A DNA stretch of 64,000 bases from Myroides odoratimimus (GCF_030326305.1 NZ_JACAKB010000013.1:1-64000), one strand, 5' to 3'; counted from the first letter of the stretch, positions 34,802 to 43,806 are shown. Notes: generated from the letters alone by a model not told the origin. Numbers and translations are program-made.

Positions 34802-35866
34802 ATGAAACAGTATCTAAGTGATGCCGATGTGCAAATACTTAAAGACAATATAACTACAGCAGAACAATTAGGTCATCTAACAGAAGAACAACTAGAAGTG
34901 CTGTATAGAAACAATTTATTCAACCTATTTGTGCCTAAGCAATATAAAGGCTTAGAAGTAGACTTTATCGATGCGTTAAGAGTAGAAGAGCAGTTAGCAG
35001 CTATAGATGGGAGTTTAGGATGGACCGTGACACTATGTGCAGGAGCTAATATGTTTGTAGGATTTTTAGATGCTAATGAAAGTAACAAAGTTTTTCAAGA
35101 TACAAAAGTGTGTTTTGGAGGTAGTGGTAAGGTTAGTGGAGTAGCAAGAGAAGAAGGAGAGTATTATCTTATCAATGGGACTTGGGATATTGTAACAGGA
35201 TTACACCATTGCACAGTTTTTACAGCGAATTGCCATCTCGAAGTTAATGGGGAATTGCAGTATGATGTAGAGGGTAGACCTGTATATAAGTCATTTTTCT
35301 TTTTGCCTTCTGAAGTAACAACTAAGAACAGTTGGGATACCTTAGGACTAATAGCTACAGGGAGTCATTCTATTGTAGTAAAAGAATTACGCGTACCTAA
35401 ATCACGCAGTTTTAGTATCACAAGTGAGGCGTGTACTATTGACACCCCACTTTATAAGTTTCCATTTTATCCATTTGCAAAGTTTACATTAGCTGTGAAT
35501 CAGTTGGGAATGCAATACCACTTTCTACAAGAGGTAGAGGTGTATTTTAATAAACTCAAAGGAGGTGCTTATGAGCAGTTCCAAACAGAATTGTTAGAAA
35601 AACTACAGACAGCCTATCACACGCGTAGAGAGGCTTTTTATGATTTAGCATCTACTACATGGCAGAAAGTACAAGAAGGTGCTGAACTGACAGAAGAAGA
35701 GTGTAATGCTATAGATAAACTGTGTAAAGAAGTGGTGTATCAAGGGAGAGATGAGGTGATACAGAACTTACCCTATCTAGGGATGTACGGAGTGAATAAT
35801 AGCTCTCCTATAAGTAGAATCATCAGAGATATATTAACCGCATGTCAGCATAGCCTGTTTCTTTAA
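34802..35866 (+). CDS. Acyl-CoA-dehydrogenase-fold flavoprotein (tandem copy 2)
   Basis: 354 residues, a paralogue of the gene at 33619-34695: EEQLAAIDGSLGWTVTLCAGANM, KVCFGGSGKVSGVAREEGEYYLINGTWD, LGLIATGSHSIVVKELRVP and LPYLGMYGVNNSSPISRIIRDILTA all have counterparts there. It has the same flavoprotein fold and the same uncertainty over substrate. The two have separate promoters and a terminator between them, so they may be expressed under different conditions or have split functions after duplication. Confidence 0.75.
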   Translation: MKQYLSDADVQILKDNITTAEQLGHLTEEQLEVLYRNNLFNLFVPKQYKGLEVDFIDALRVEEQLAAIDGSLGWTVTLCAGANMFVGFLDANESNKVFQDTKVCFGGSGKVSGVAREEGEYYLINGTWDIVTGLHHCTVFTANCHLEVNGELQYDVEGRPVYKSFFFLPSEVTTKNSWDTLGLIATGSHSIVVKELRVPKSRSFSITSEACTIDTPLYKFPFYPFAKFTLAVNQLGMQYHFLQEVEVYFNKLKGGAYEQFQTELLEKLQTAYHTRREAFYDLASTTWQKVQEGAELTEEECNAIDKLCKEVVYQGRDEVIQNLPYLGMYGVNNSSPISRIIRDILTACQHSLFL

Positions 35867-35885
35867 TTACGATTTTCAAATTACG

Positions 35886-36423
35886 AATTAAAAATTAAGA
35901 AAGTTTAAATACCTATTTATTCTGTGTAACTCTTTCTTTATTTTGTATAGTAATTCTGATACTACCAATGATTTTTAGAATCTCATCTAAATCCTGAAGT
36001 AAGCTGTTTTTCTCACGAATAGTCAAAAAGTCTGTGTCTGCTAATAATCTAATCCAATAATGAGTTTCACGAGCTTCTTTATAAGCAATAGATAATTTAG
36101 CGTAGAAGTCTTTTTCTGTCTGTCCACCAAGGGCTTCTTCAACATTAGCACCTATAGAAGTGCCAGAGCGAAGAAGTTGTTTACTTAGTACATATTCTTT
36201 TTTAGTCGCAGATAGATGTTTATATAGGCGGATGGTTCTTACAGCAAAATCATAGGTTTTAGTTTGTATTATATTTTCTTGCTTCATAAAGTAACAAGGT
36301 AGTTATAGGTTTTAAAGTAATAATAACCGAAATATGAAGTAATATACTTACTCCATATTTCGGTTATATTTAAGTTGCTGAGTCATCCCTCACCCGTAGG
36401 GTGATGATTCTTAATTTTTAATT
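35886..36423. repeat. Inverted AT-rich repeats framing the S23 gene
   Basis: AATTAAAAATTAAGAA (35886-35901) and its exact complement (36408-36423) lie on either side of the four-helix-bundle gene, about 500 bases apart. The similarity extends a few bases beyond the 16 identical ones. An additional long imperfect hairpin (36322-36366, arms ATAACCGAAATATG / CATATTTCGGTTAT) lies inside the unit. Such bounded units can be relics of short mobile or transposable elements. Confidence 0.5.
35913..36287 (-). CDS. Four-helix-bundle protein, S23 family
   Basis: 124 residues with the S23 signature: LLRSGTSIGANVEEALGGQ at about 40-58, then DFYAKLSIAYKEARETHYWIRLL. The family was first seen in intervening sequences of 23S rRNA genes, but in Bacteroidota many copies lie elsewhere, including next to the Avd-type proteins of diversity-generating retroelements. 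Here there is no rRNA and no reverse transcriptase. The gene stands alone and is flanked by 16-bp inverted repeats. The function is unknown. It is read opposite to the flanking flavoprotein gene and in the same direction as purE. Confidence 0.85.
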   Translation of the reverse strand: MKQENIIQTKTYDFAVRTIRLYKHLSATKKEYVLSKQLLRSGTSIGANVEEALGGQTEKDFYAKLSIAYKEARETHYWIRLLADTDFLTIREKNSLLQDLDEILKIIGSIRITIQNKERVTQNK

Positions 36424-36438
36424 TATAATTCTTAATTT

Positions 36439-36466
36439 AAATAAAAGGTCTAAAGACCTTTTATTT
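36439..36466 (-). terminator. Hairpin overlapping the purE stop
   Basis: 12-bp perfect arms AAATAAAAGGTC / GACCTTTTATTT with a TAAA loop. The last codons of purE and its stop are part of the stem. The leftward T-rich stretch after it makes it the probable end of the purK-purE transcript. Confidence 0.7.
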
Positions 36467-36935
36467 CGGTTGCTGCTTTAAGCACTGCTTCTCTTAATCC
36501 ATTTTTATAGTCTACCATCTTATTGCGAAGGTCTTCATTTTGACTACCTAATATCTGTATCGCTAGAAGACCTGCATTTTTTGCACCATTAAGGGCTACT
36601 GTAGCTACAGGTACACCACCAGGCATCTGTAAGATAGATAGTACACTATCCCATCCATCGATAGAGTTGCTAGATTTAACAGGTACTCCGATCACTGGAA
36701 GTGGAGACATAGAAGCTACCATACCAGGTAGGTGTGCTGCACCTCCTGCTCCTGCGATGATCACATGGATACCACGCTTATGAGCATTAGAAGAGAAGTC
36801 TACTAGTTTTTCAGGTGTTCTGTGAGCAGATACGATATCCACTTCTACTTCTACACCGAATTCTTTAATAATATTGATTGCATCTTGCATGACAGGCATA
36901 TCCGATACGCTGCCCATTACTACTGCTATTTTCAT
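36450..36935 (-). CDS. purE: N5-carboxyaminoimidazole ribonucleotide mutase
   Basis: 161 residues, class I PurE. MGSVSDMPVMQ and the phosphate-binding SAHRTPEKL motif are present near the N-terminus, as is the GAGGAAHLPGMVAS loop. It moves the carboxyl group of N5-CAIR to carbon 4, giving CAIR for IMP synthesis. It lies 5 bases downstream of purK in one operon, the usual order for this pair. The start ATG at 36935 follows the purK stop directly. Confidence 0.95.
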   Translation of the reverse strand: MKIAVVMGSVSDMPVMQDAINIIKEFGVEVEVDIVSAHRTPEKLVDFSSNAHKRGIHVIIAGAGGAAHLPGMVASMSPLPVIGVPVKSSNSIDGWDSVLSILQMPGGVPVATVALNGAKNAGLLAIQILGSQNEDLRNKMVDYKNGLREAVLKAATEIKGL

Positions 36936-36940
36936 AAGAT

Positions 36941-38095
36941 TTATTTGCTGATTACTTTAATAGTTTCTTTTACTTGCTGCGCTATTTCTCTCGCTTTAAT
37001 CATATCGCTATTCACGATCGTTACATGTCCCATTTTTCTAAAAGGACGAGTCTCGCGTTTGCCATAGATATGAGGAGTCACACCCTCTATCGCTAAGATA
37101 TCTTCCATTCCTTCATAGTACACTTGTCCAGTATAGCCTTCAGCGCCTACTAAGTTTACCATGATACCAGCCACTTTACTATCTGTATTCCCTAAAGGTA
37201 AATCTAGAATAGCACGGATGTGTTGTTCGAACTGAGAAGTATAGCTCGCCTCTATAGAGTAGTGTCCAGAGTTATGAGGACGAGGAGCTACTTCATTTAC
37301 TAATACATCGTCATCTTGCGTTTGGAACATCTCCACAGCTAATAAACCTACATGATTAAATTTCTCAGAAACTTGTAGCGCAATAGCTCTTGCCTTATCC
37401 GCTACAGCGCTATCGATACGCGCAGGACAGATCACATATTCTACTTGGTTAGCCTCTGGATGGAACTCCATTTCTACTACAGGGTATGTTTTGATTTCTC
37501 CAGAAGCAGAACGGGCTACGATCACAGCTAATTCGTTTTTAAAAGGAACCATCACTTCTGCGATACACTCTACATTAGGTAGTGCATCTAAGTCAGTAAT
37601 CGTACGAACTACTTTTACTCCATTACCATCATACCCAAACTGAGCTGACTTCCATACGAATGGCATCGTTACTTCATTAGCTGTAGCTGCTGTTTTTAGA
37701 GCTTCTATATCAGAGAATCTCTTATAAGGAGCAGTTGGGATATTATGAGTAGTATAGAAATCTTTTTGATTTCCTTTGTTTTGGATTAATCGAAGTGTCT
37801 TAGGAGAAGGGAATACTTTAAGCCCTTCTTCTTCTAACTTATCAAGTGCGTCTAAGTTGACATTTTCTATTTCGATCGTTAAGACATCCACTGTTTTACC
37901 AAAGCGATAAACAGTTTCAAAATCCATTAAATCCCCTTGGAAGAACTGATGTGCTCCATACTGAGAAGGGGCATCTTTACTAGGATCTAGTACATTGGTA
38001 GCGATGTCAAATTTACGAGTGTCATATAGGAGCATTTTACCTAATTGACCTCCTCCTAATATTCCCAAACGGAAATCAGTAGAAAAGTAATTCAT
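36941..38095 (-). CDS. purK: N5-carboxyaminoimidazole ribonucleotide synthase
   Basis: 384 residues, an ATP-grasp enzyme. It starts with GILGGGQLGKMLLYD, and the PFVWKSAQFGYDGNGVKVV loop and the metal-binding EVAPRPHNSGHYSIEA motif are present. It makes N5-CAIR from AIR, bicarbonate and ATP, and PurE uses the product. A minus-strand TATCTTTG box (38127-38120) lies about 25 bases before the start. It is the first gene of the purK-purE operon. Confidence 0.95.
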   Translation of the reverse strand: MNYFSTDFRLGILGGGQLGKMLLYDTRKFDIATNVLDPSKDAPSQYGAHQFFQGDLMDFETVYRFGKTVDVLTIEIENVNLDALDKLEEEGLKVFPSPKTLRLIQNKGNQKDFYTTHNIPTAPYKRFSDIEALKTAATANEVTMPFVWKSAQFGYDGNGVKVVRTITDLDALPNVECIAEVMVPFKNELAVIVARSASGEIKTYPVVEMEFHPEANQVEYVICPARIDSAVADKARAIALQVSEKFNHVGLLAVEMFQTQDDDVLVNEVAPRPHNSGHYSIEASYTSQFEQHIRAILDLPLGNTDSKVAGIMVNLVGAEGYTGQVYYEGMEDILAIEGVTPHIYGKRETRPFRKMGHVTIVNSDMIKAREIAQQVKETIKVISK

Positions 38096-38119
38096 TGTGT
38101 AGTTGTATTGTTATTAAGG

Positions 38120-38127
38120 CAAAGATA
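38120..38127 (-). promoter_or_regulatory. -7 box of purK-purE
   Basis: Read leftward the bases are TATCTTTG. Transcription would begin about 15-20 bases before the purK start. Confidence 0.55.
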
Positions 38128-38812
38128 ATTTAAAAATATCTAAAATGAAGCATATTGCTATCTGTCTTGTGCTGCTTAATGTATTTATAATTTCTTTGAC
38201 AAGAGACATAAATTAAGAGTAGATGATTTTTGAGATAAGTAAAATACAAATAGGTTGTGTTTGTTAAAAAAAGAGTATTTATTTTTAATAAATAAAAAAG
38301 TATATTTAGGTATTAATGTGTTGTATAGTAGGTTTTTGTGTTGTTTTTTGTGATAGGAGTGCTATTCTTGAGTATATGTTGTAGTTCCAGTATATATAAC
38401 CCTTTTGAGTGAATGCTTCAACACTCCTTCAACATTGCCCCAAGAATGCTCTACTAGAGAGGGTGTTTGTTGAAGGAATGTTGAGGGGATATTGAGGAGG
38501 TGTTGAAGAAGAAAGAAAGTAGTGTAGTGATAAATAAGTCTATATTCTCATTCTGTTTGGGATTGATTGACTTATTATTAGAAGTAAAAAAGATGGTTTG
38601 TACTCAAGATAACGGTGTGATAAGAAGTTTTTTTTAGGAGAAATTACACCTCGATTATGTTATAATAAATGAAAGTCTGTATTGTTTATCTTATTGATTA
38701 TATGAATTAACTAATTTAATATGATAATTAAATGATTTTATTATTGAATTTTGCTTATTATTAAATTATAACGTTTTATTAAATAAATATTTTTTAGTTA
38801 AAAAAATTAACT
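38128..38812. other. Large intergenic region, upstream part
   Basis: No coding frame of useful size on either strand. It contains a strong nested inverted repeat at 38416-38508 (repeat copy C) and a long AT-rich tract before the candidate RNA. No tRNA. Confidence 0.4.
38416..38508. repeat. Dispersed intergenic repeat, diverged copy C
   Basis: Outer arms CTTCAACACTCCTTCAACATTGCCCC (split here by its copies of CTTCAACA) and GGGGATATTGAGGAGGTG... pair over about 24 bp, with inner TGTTGAAGG / CCTTCAACA arms. It shares TGTTTGTyGAAGGAAT (38464-38479) with copy A at 15851-15866 (15 of 16 bases), and both copies are imperfect inverted repeats of roughly 93-95 bp in gaps of over 500 bases. The homology is weaker than between A and B. 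Confidence 0.4.
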
Positions 38813-38820
38813 TATATTTG
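38813..38820 (+). promoter_or_regulatory. -7 box of the candidate small RNA
   Basis: TATATTTG, matching TAnnTTTG. No gene follows it before the terminator at 38943. Confidence 0.45.
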
Positions 38821-38826
38821 GTAGGT

Positions 38827-38972
38827 TATGAGTTGTGAATTGGCTCATTAAAATTGAAATTACGTTTTAAGTAGTGAAAATAATCTCAACGATAGAACTA
38901 TAAACTTTGGTTTTAGAGTTAGATTGAATTAGTTTGTTTTAGACGTAGCGTGTAATAGCGCTACGTTTTTTG
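38827..38972 (+). ncRNA. Candidate small RNA (~145 nt)
   Basis: A TATATTTG promoter at 38813-38820 is followed by 145 bases without a usable reading frame (only a seven-codon frame from 38829), then by a rho-independent terminator. A hairpin (AACTATAAAC/GTTTTAGAGTT type) lies in the middle. The unit sits between purK-purE and hpt-adk. hpt has its own promoter after it, so it is a separate transcript and not its leader. I do not recognise it as 6S RNA, tmRNA or RNase P RNA. Confidence 0.45.
38943..38972 (+). terminator. Terminator of the candidate small RNA
   Basis: 8-bp stem ACGTAGCG / CGCTACGT with a 7-base AT loop, and six to seven T residues after it. No gene ends upstream, which is what makes it notable. 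Confidence 0.75.
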
Positions 38973-39074
38973 TTTTTAAAAACAAAAGGCTAAAAAGTAA
39001 ATTATTGGGGTTTATTTTTTGGTTATTTAGGTTAAATCCTTTGCATAGAAACGAATAAACCTGTATTCTTTTTG

Positions 39075-39082
39075 TATATTTG
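39075..39082 (+). promoter_or_regulatory. -7 box of hpt
   Basis: TATATTTG. Because it lies at 39075-39082, a start at the in-frame TTG at 39080 is excluded, and the first usable start is the ATG at 39107. Confidence 0.65.
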
Positions 39083-39106
39083 CAAATTACGAACAACTTC
39101 GACACA

Positions 39107-39640
39107 ATGGAAATACAAGTATTGGATAAAGTGTTTGTTCCTTTTATTTCAAGGGAGCAGATTGATACTAGATTGCGTGAAATCGCAGAACAAATAGAAA
39201 AGGATATGAACGGAGACGTTCCTGTATTTATAGGGGTTCTTAACGGTTCGTTTATGGTTATTTCTGATTTGGTGAAGCATTATAAAGGCTCATGTGAAAT
39301 GAGTTTCGTTAAAATGGCTTCATATATAGGAACTCAATCAACTAATCAGGTTAATCAATTATTAGGACTTGATATAGATGTTACTGATAGAAGAGTAGTT
39401 ATTATAGAAGACATTGTAGATACTGGGAATACACTAGTAGCGTTAAAGAAATTATTTGATCAACATAAACCTAGTGAAGTACGTATATGTACGCTATGTT
39501 TAAAACCAGAGGCTTATACGAAAGATATTCATTTAGATTATGTAGCTTTTGAGATTGAGAATAAGTTTATCGTAGGATATGGAATGGACTATGATAAATA
39601 CGGTAGAAATATACCAGAGATATACCAAATTAAAGAATAA
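39107..39640 (+). CDS. hpt: Hypoxanthine phosphoribosyltransferase
   Basis: 178 residues from the ATG at 39107, which the promoter position dictates. The PRPP loop VVIIEDIVDTGNTL is at about 101-114, the flexible loop follows the SFVKMASYIGTQ phrase, and the FIGVLNGSFMVISDL motif is near the N-terminus. It salvages hypoxanthine (and usually guanine) to the nucleotide with PRPP. adk follows 30 bases later on the same strand, and both would be read from the promoter at 39075. Confidence 0.92.
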   Translation: MEIQVLDKVFVPFISREQIDTRLREIAEQIEKDMNGDVPVFIGVLNGSFMVISDLVKHYKGSCEMSFVKMASYIGTQSTNQVNQLLGLDIDVTDRRVVIIEDIVDTGNTLVALKKLFDQHKPSEVRICTLCLKPEAYTKDIHLDYVAFEIENKFIVGYGMDYDKYGRNIPEIYQIKE

Positions 39641-39670
39641 AGATTAGACTAACAGAATAAACAATAAATA

Positions 39671-40246
39671 ATGATTGCAATAGTTTTATTTGGAAAACCA
39701 GGTGCTGGGAAAGGTACACAGGCTGAGTTTTTAAAAGAAAAGTATAATTTAACACATATCTCTACAGGGGATGTATTTCGTTTTAACTTGAAAAATGATA
39801 CTGAGCTAGGTAAACAAGCTAAAGTATATATGGATCAAGGAGAACTAGTTCCGGACAGTGTTACAATTAATATGTTGGCAGAAGAGGTGAGTAAAAATAT
39901 GGATAAATCAGGATTCTTATTCGATGGTTTTCCTCGTACGATCGCTCAAGCTGAAGCACTAGAAAAACTATTGAATGAGAAAGGAATCACTTTTGCAGGA
40001 ACTGTAGGTTTAGAGGCAGATGATGATGTATTAGTAGCGCGTATCCTAGAGAGAGGTAAGACTAGTGGTAGAGCTGATGACCAAGATGAGGCTAAGATTC
40101 GTACACGTTATACAGAGTATAATGAGAAGACAGCTCCTCTTATCGCGTTCTACGAAGCAAAAAATAAATTCTACGCTGTAGATGGAATAGGTTCTATCGA
40201 AGAAATTACAGGACGTTTAAGCAAAGTTATAGATACTTTAATATAA
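39671..40246 (+). CDS. adk: Adenylate kinase
   Basis: 191 residues, the short form without the large LID insert. The P-loop GKPGAGKGTQ is at 9-18, FLFDGFPRTIAQAEAL is at about 84-98, and the LID arginine region is LERGKTSGRADDQDE. The reaction is AMP + ATP to 2 ADP. It is cytosolic and essential. It is 30 bases after hpt, most likely the same transcript, and 88 bases before obgE, which has its own promoter-like box. Confidence 0.96.
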   Translation: MIAIVLFGKPGAGKGTQAEFLKEKYNLTHISTGDVFRFNLKNDTELGKQAKVYMDQGELVPDSVTINMLAEEVSKNMDKSGFLFDGFPRTIAQAEALEKLLNEKGITFAGTVGLEADDDVLVARILERGKTSGRADDQDEAKIRTRYTEYNEKTAPLIAFYEAKNKFYAVDGIGSIEEITGRLSKVIDTLI

Positions 40247-40275
40247 GGTACTTTATAACATTCACTAAAAAATAT

Positions 40276-40283
40276 TACCTTTG
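40276..40283 (+). promoter_or_regulatory. -7 box of obgE
   Basis: TACCTTTG, 52 bases before the obgE ATG at 40335. A TTTA element lies 20 bases upstream. A small hairpin (CCTATTG...CAATAAGG) falls in the presumed leader. Confidence 0.5.
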
Positions 40284-40334
40284 CCGCCCAATTCCTATTG
40301 TATGGTGCAATAAGGACGAAAAAAAATAAAGGAA

Positions 40335-41336
40335 ATGACTGAAGGGAATTTTGTCGATTACGTAAAGATATATGTAGCTTCTGGTAAGGGAGGTAGAGGA
40401 TCTACACACTTACACAGAGAAAAATTTATTGAAAAAGGTGGGCCTGATGGTGGAGACGGAGGTCGCGGAGGACACGTATACATAGTCGGAAATGAAGGTT
40501 TATGGACTTTATTTCACCTTAAATTTGCACGTCATATTAAAGCAGGTCATGGGGGTGATGGAGGAAGTTCTAGAAGTACAGGGTCAGATGGTGAAGATAG
40601 AATTATCGAGGTGCCATTAGGAACTGTAGTGAAGGACAAAGAGACAGGTGAAGTATTATTCGAAATTACTGAACACGGCGAAAAGAGAATCGTAGCTGAG
40701 GGAGGTAAAGGAGGATTAGGTAACTGGCATTTTAGATCATCTACTAACCAGACTCCTAGATATGCACAACCTGGAATGCCTAGTGAAGAGCTAGATATTA
40801 TATTAGAATTAAAAGTATTAGCTGATGTCGGATTAGTAGGATTCCCGAATGCGGGTAAATCTACATTACTGTCTGTACTTACTTCGGCTAAACCAAAGAT
40901 TGCGGATTATCCGTTTACGACACTGAAGCCTAATTTAGGTATTGTGTCATATAGAGATTTTAAATCTTTTGTGATTGCAGATATTCCGGGTATTATCGAA
41001 GGAGCTGCAGAAGGTAAAGGTTTAGGTCATTACTTCTTAAGACATATAGAGAGAAACTCTACTTTATTATTCATGGTGCCTGCGGATGCTGATGATATTA
41101 AAAAAGAGTATGATATCTTAATAGATGAGCTAAGAAGATATAATCCAGAAATGCTGGATAAAGATCGTCTTTTAGTAGTTACTAAGTGTGATATGCTAGA
41201 TGATGAGCTACAATCAGAGTTAAAAGAACAGCTAGATGCTGAACTAGACGGAGTACCATACATGTTTATTTCTTCAGTGGCTCAACAAGGGCTAATGGAG
41301 TTGAAAGATAAATTATGGGAAATGTTGAATAAATAA
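40335..41336 (+). CDS. obgE: Obg-family GTPase
   Basis: 333 residues. The glycine-rich Obg domain fills 1-158 ([20 protein letters not shown] and on). The G domain follows: G1 [10 protein letters not shown]3 DIPGIIEGA and G4 VTKCDML. The C-terminal OCT domain is absent, as in many Bacteroidota. It binds GTP/GDP, associates with the 50S subunit and helps ribosome assembly, and may respond to ppGpp. It stands downstream of adk with its own promoter box. Confidence 0.95.
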   Translation: MTEGNFVDYVKIYVASGKGGRGSTHLHREKFIEKGGPDGGDGGRGGHVYIVGNEGLWTLFHLKFARHIKAGHGGDGGSSRSTGSDGEDRIIEVPLGTVVKDKETGEVLFEITEHGEKRIVAEGGKGGLGNWHFRSSTNQTPRYAQPGMPSEELDIILELKVLADVGLVGFPNAGKSTLLSVLTSAKPKIADYPFTTLKPNLGIVSYRDFKSFVIADIPGIIEGAAEGKGLGHYFLRHIERNSTLLFMVPADADDIKKEYDILIDELRRYNPEMLDKDRLLVVTKCDMLDDELQSELKEQLDAELDGVPYMFISSVAQQGLMELKDKLWEMLNK

Positions 41337-41499
41337 GATTAAATTAAGGGAATTACCTTTAATCCCCTATTGGTAAGATAAAGGTGAGGAAAATGTTTGT
41401 GTTATTTGTTGTTATACGGCAAGTTATAAGTTAAAATTTATTTTTTTTGTATATATTTACATCAAACTGAAAATATATATTTAGAGAATTAAACAAAAT

Positions 41500-43806
41500 A
41501 TGCTAACATTAATTTTTCTCACTTTTGTACTTGCTTTTGGAGTATTATTTCTAAAAAAGTTTGTACAGACTAAATTTGTAGCATTAATATCCCTACTTCC
41601 ATTTTCAATTTTTTTATATCTATTATCTTTTTTACGTTCTGTAAAAGACGGATTTAATAGTGTCCTATTTAGCACTGAATGGATTCCTACGTTAGGTATC
41701 AATTTAGACTTTAAAATAGACGGTCTATCACTTTTGTTTGGATTATTGATTTCTGGAATTGGAACATTGGTATATTTATATGCTTCTTCTTATTTAAGAG
41801 GGCATCCTCTGTTACACCGTTTTATTTGCTACCTGACTGTTTTTATGGGAGCAATGTTAGGAGTGGTTACTTCTGACAATTTAATCACCTTGTTTATTTT
41901 TTGGGAGCTAACGAGCATAAGTTCATTCTTCTTGATTGGTTTTAATAATGAAGAAGAAGAATCTAGAGCGAGTGCGTTGTGGGCCTTAGCCATTACAGGA
42001 TTAGGAGGGTTCTTTTTACTGTCCTTTGGTGTAATCGTAGGAACTATATCCGGAACATATTCTATCCACGAGTTATTGGGACAGAGTGATGTGTTAAAGG
42101 AGAGTCCTTTCTACTTATTAATTATTATTTTCTTATTCATAGCAGCTTTTACTAAGTCTGCACAGTTTCCTTTTCACTTTTGGTTACCAGGAGCGATGAA
42201 AGCTCCTACACCAGTATCAGCTTATCTACACTCTGCTACTATGGTGAAGGCTGGGGTATACTTAGTAGCTAGATTCACTCCGATACTCGGTGGTAAGATG
42301 GAGTGGAACACGATCTTACTGGTAGTAGGTGGCGTGACCATGTTATTCGGTGCTTTTCACAGTGTATTTAGAAAAGATATGAAAGGGATATTAGCTTACT
42401 CTACTATATCTGCCTTAGGACTATTAATGTTCTTGTTAGGAATAGGTACTCAGATAGCACTGTATGCTATGGCAGTATTCGTATTAGCACATGCATTGTA
42501 TAAAGCAGCTTTTTTCTTGATAACAGGTATTATAGATCATGCATTACATACTCGTGATATTAATGAGTTAGGAGGGCTACGTAAGTACTTTCCACTGTTA
42601 AGTGTGGCAGCCGTTGTTGCCGCATTATCATGTGCGGGTATTCCTTTGACTTTCGGATTTATTGGAAAAGAGTTAATCTATGAAAGTGGACTTCATTATA
42701 TGAATGAGACTTTAGCAATTATATTAGTAGGCGCTTTATTCTTCACTAATGTATTTTTGACTGGATCAGGTTTCTTAATAGGTATAAAACCATTCTTTGG
42801 CAAAGCAACTAAGAACGTTTGTATATCTCATCAACCTGATTGGGCACTAATAGCTCCACCTGTAGTATTAGGGTTCTTCACCTTATTACTTGGAGTGTTA
42901 CCCGCTATTGCTTATCATGAAATTATCTTGGCGACCTTTAGTGCTATTTATGGCTCTGTAGTAGAGATGCCTCTAGCGATATGGCATGGTGTGAATACTA
43001 GTCTATTATTAAGTGGATGCACGATAGTGCTAGGTACGATAGTGTACATTATCTTTAAGAGATGGAAGAACCCACTATGTGTGGTGGAGAACTTCGAGAA
43101 AGTATCACCTAAGAATATATTCTCTATCATCGTAGAGTTCTTTAGAGTACTAGCATATCGTTATACTTGGATCTTCCATAATGGATATCTGAGATCTTAT
43201 CTAGCAGTAATTATTGTTTTCTTTGTAGGCTTAGTTGGGTATAAGTTATTTGCAGATGTTCCACTGCGTGTGAACACTACGGGACTGTCTGAGTTTAGAG
43301 CTTATGAGTTAGTTGTATTCTTAATTGCAGTTGTGGCAATTGTCTTTGCGATTAATACATCATCTAGATTAACGGCAATCGCTGCGACAGGTGTGGTAGG
43401 GTATTGTATCTGTTTAATATTTGTATTCTATGGAGCACCAGATTTAGGAATGACTCAGTTCGCTATTGATACATTGACTACAGTTTTATTTATTTTAGTG
43501 TTGTTTAAATTACCTCCATTCTTAAAGTTAGGAAATAGAAAGATACAGTTTAGGGACGCAGTGATTTCTATAGCGTTCGGTGTTCTGATTTCTATTATTA
43601 CTCTACAGGCTCTAGTCTCTCCTGCAGATAAAGATATCAGTAGATATTATGCAGAGAACGTATATGTACTTGCTAAAGGTAAGAATGTGGTGAATGTTAT
43701 TTTAGTTGACTTTAGAGGATTTGATACCATGATAGAGACTATAGTGTTATCTATTGCGGCATTAGGAGTATTCAGTATGTTAAAATATAGAGAAGATGAA
43801 GAATAA
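41500..43806 (+). CDS. mrpA: Mrp Na+/H+ antiporter subunit A
   Basis: 768 residues, about 20 membrane helices. The first part is homologous to complex I ND5 (FWELTSISSFFLIGFNNEEEE and the PFHFWLPGAMKAPTPVSAYLHSATMVKAGVYL core with its key Lys and Glu). The C-terminal part is the MrpA-specific extension with FYGAPDLGMTQFAIDTLTTVLFILVLF. It is the largest subunit of the seven-part antiporter that exports Na+ in exchange for H+. It is the first gene of the mrpABCDEFG operon; mrpB overlaps its 3' end by 11 bases. Confidence 0.93.
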   Translation: MLTLIFLTFVLAFGVLFLKKFVQTKFVALISLLPFSIFLYLLSFLRSVKDGFNSVLFSTEWIPTLGINLDFKIDGLSLLFGLLISGIGTLVYLYASSYLRGHPLLHRFICYLTVFMGAMLGVVTSDNLITLFIFWELTSISSFFLIGFNNEEEESRASALWALAITGLGGFFLLSFGVIVGTISGTYSIHELLGQSDVLKESPFYLLIIIFLFIAAFTKSAQFPFHFWLPGAMKAPTPVSAYLHSATMVKAGVYLVARFTPILGGKMEWNTILLVVGGVTMLFGAFHSVFRKDMKGILAYSTISALGLLMFLLGIGTQIALYAMAVFVLAHALYKAAFFLITGIIDHALHTRDINELGGLRKYFPLLSVAAVVAALSCAGIPLTFGFIGKELIYESGLHYMNETLAIILVGALFFTNVFLTGSGFLIGIKPFFGKATKNVCISHQPDWALIAPPVVLGFFTLLLGVLPAIAYHEIILATFSAIYGSVVEMPLAIWHGVNTSLLLSGCTIVLGTIVYIIFKRWKNPLCVVENFEKVSPKNIFSIIVEFFRVLAYRYTWIFHNGYLRSYLAVIIVFFVGLVGYKLFADVPLRVNTTGLSEFRAYELVVFLIAVVAIVFAINTSSRLTAIAATGVVGYCICLIFVFYGAPDLGMTQFAIDTLTTVLFILVLFKLPPFLKLGNRKIQFRDAVISIAFGVLISIITLQALVSPADKDISRYYAENVYVLAKGKNVVNVILVDFRGFDTMIETIVLSIAALGVFSMLKYREDEE

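Noticed and set aside
35913-36287. rRNA intervening sequence
   Set aside because: The S23 gene is not inside or next to any rRNA gene.
38827-38972. 6S RNA or tmRNA
   Set aside because: Length and hairpin order do not match either, and no tRNA-like part or ANDEN-like tag is present.
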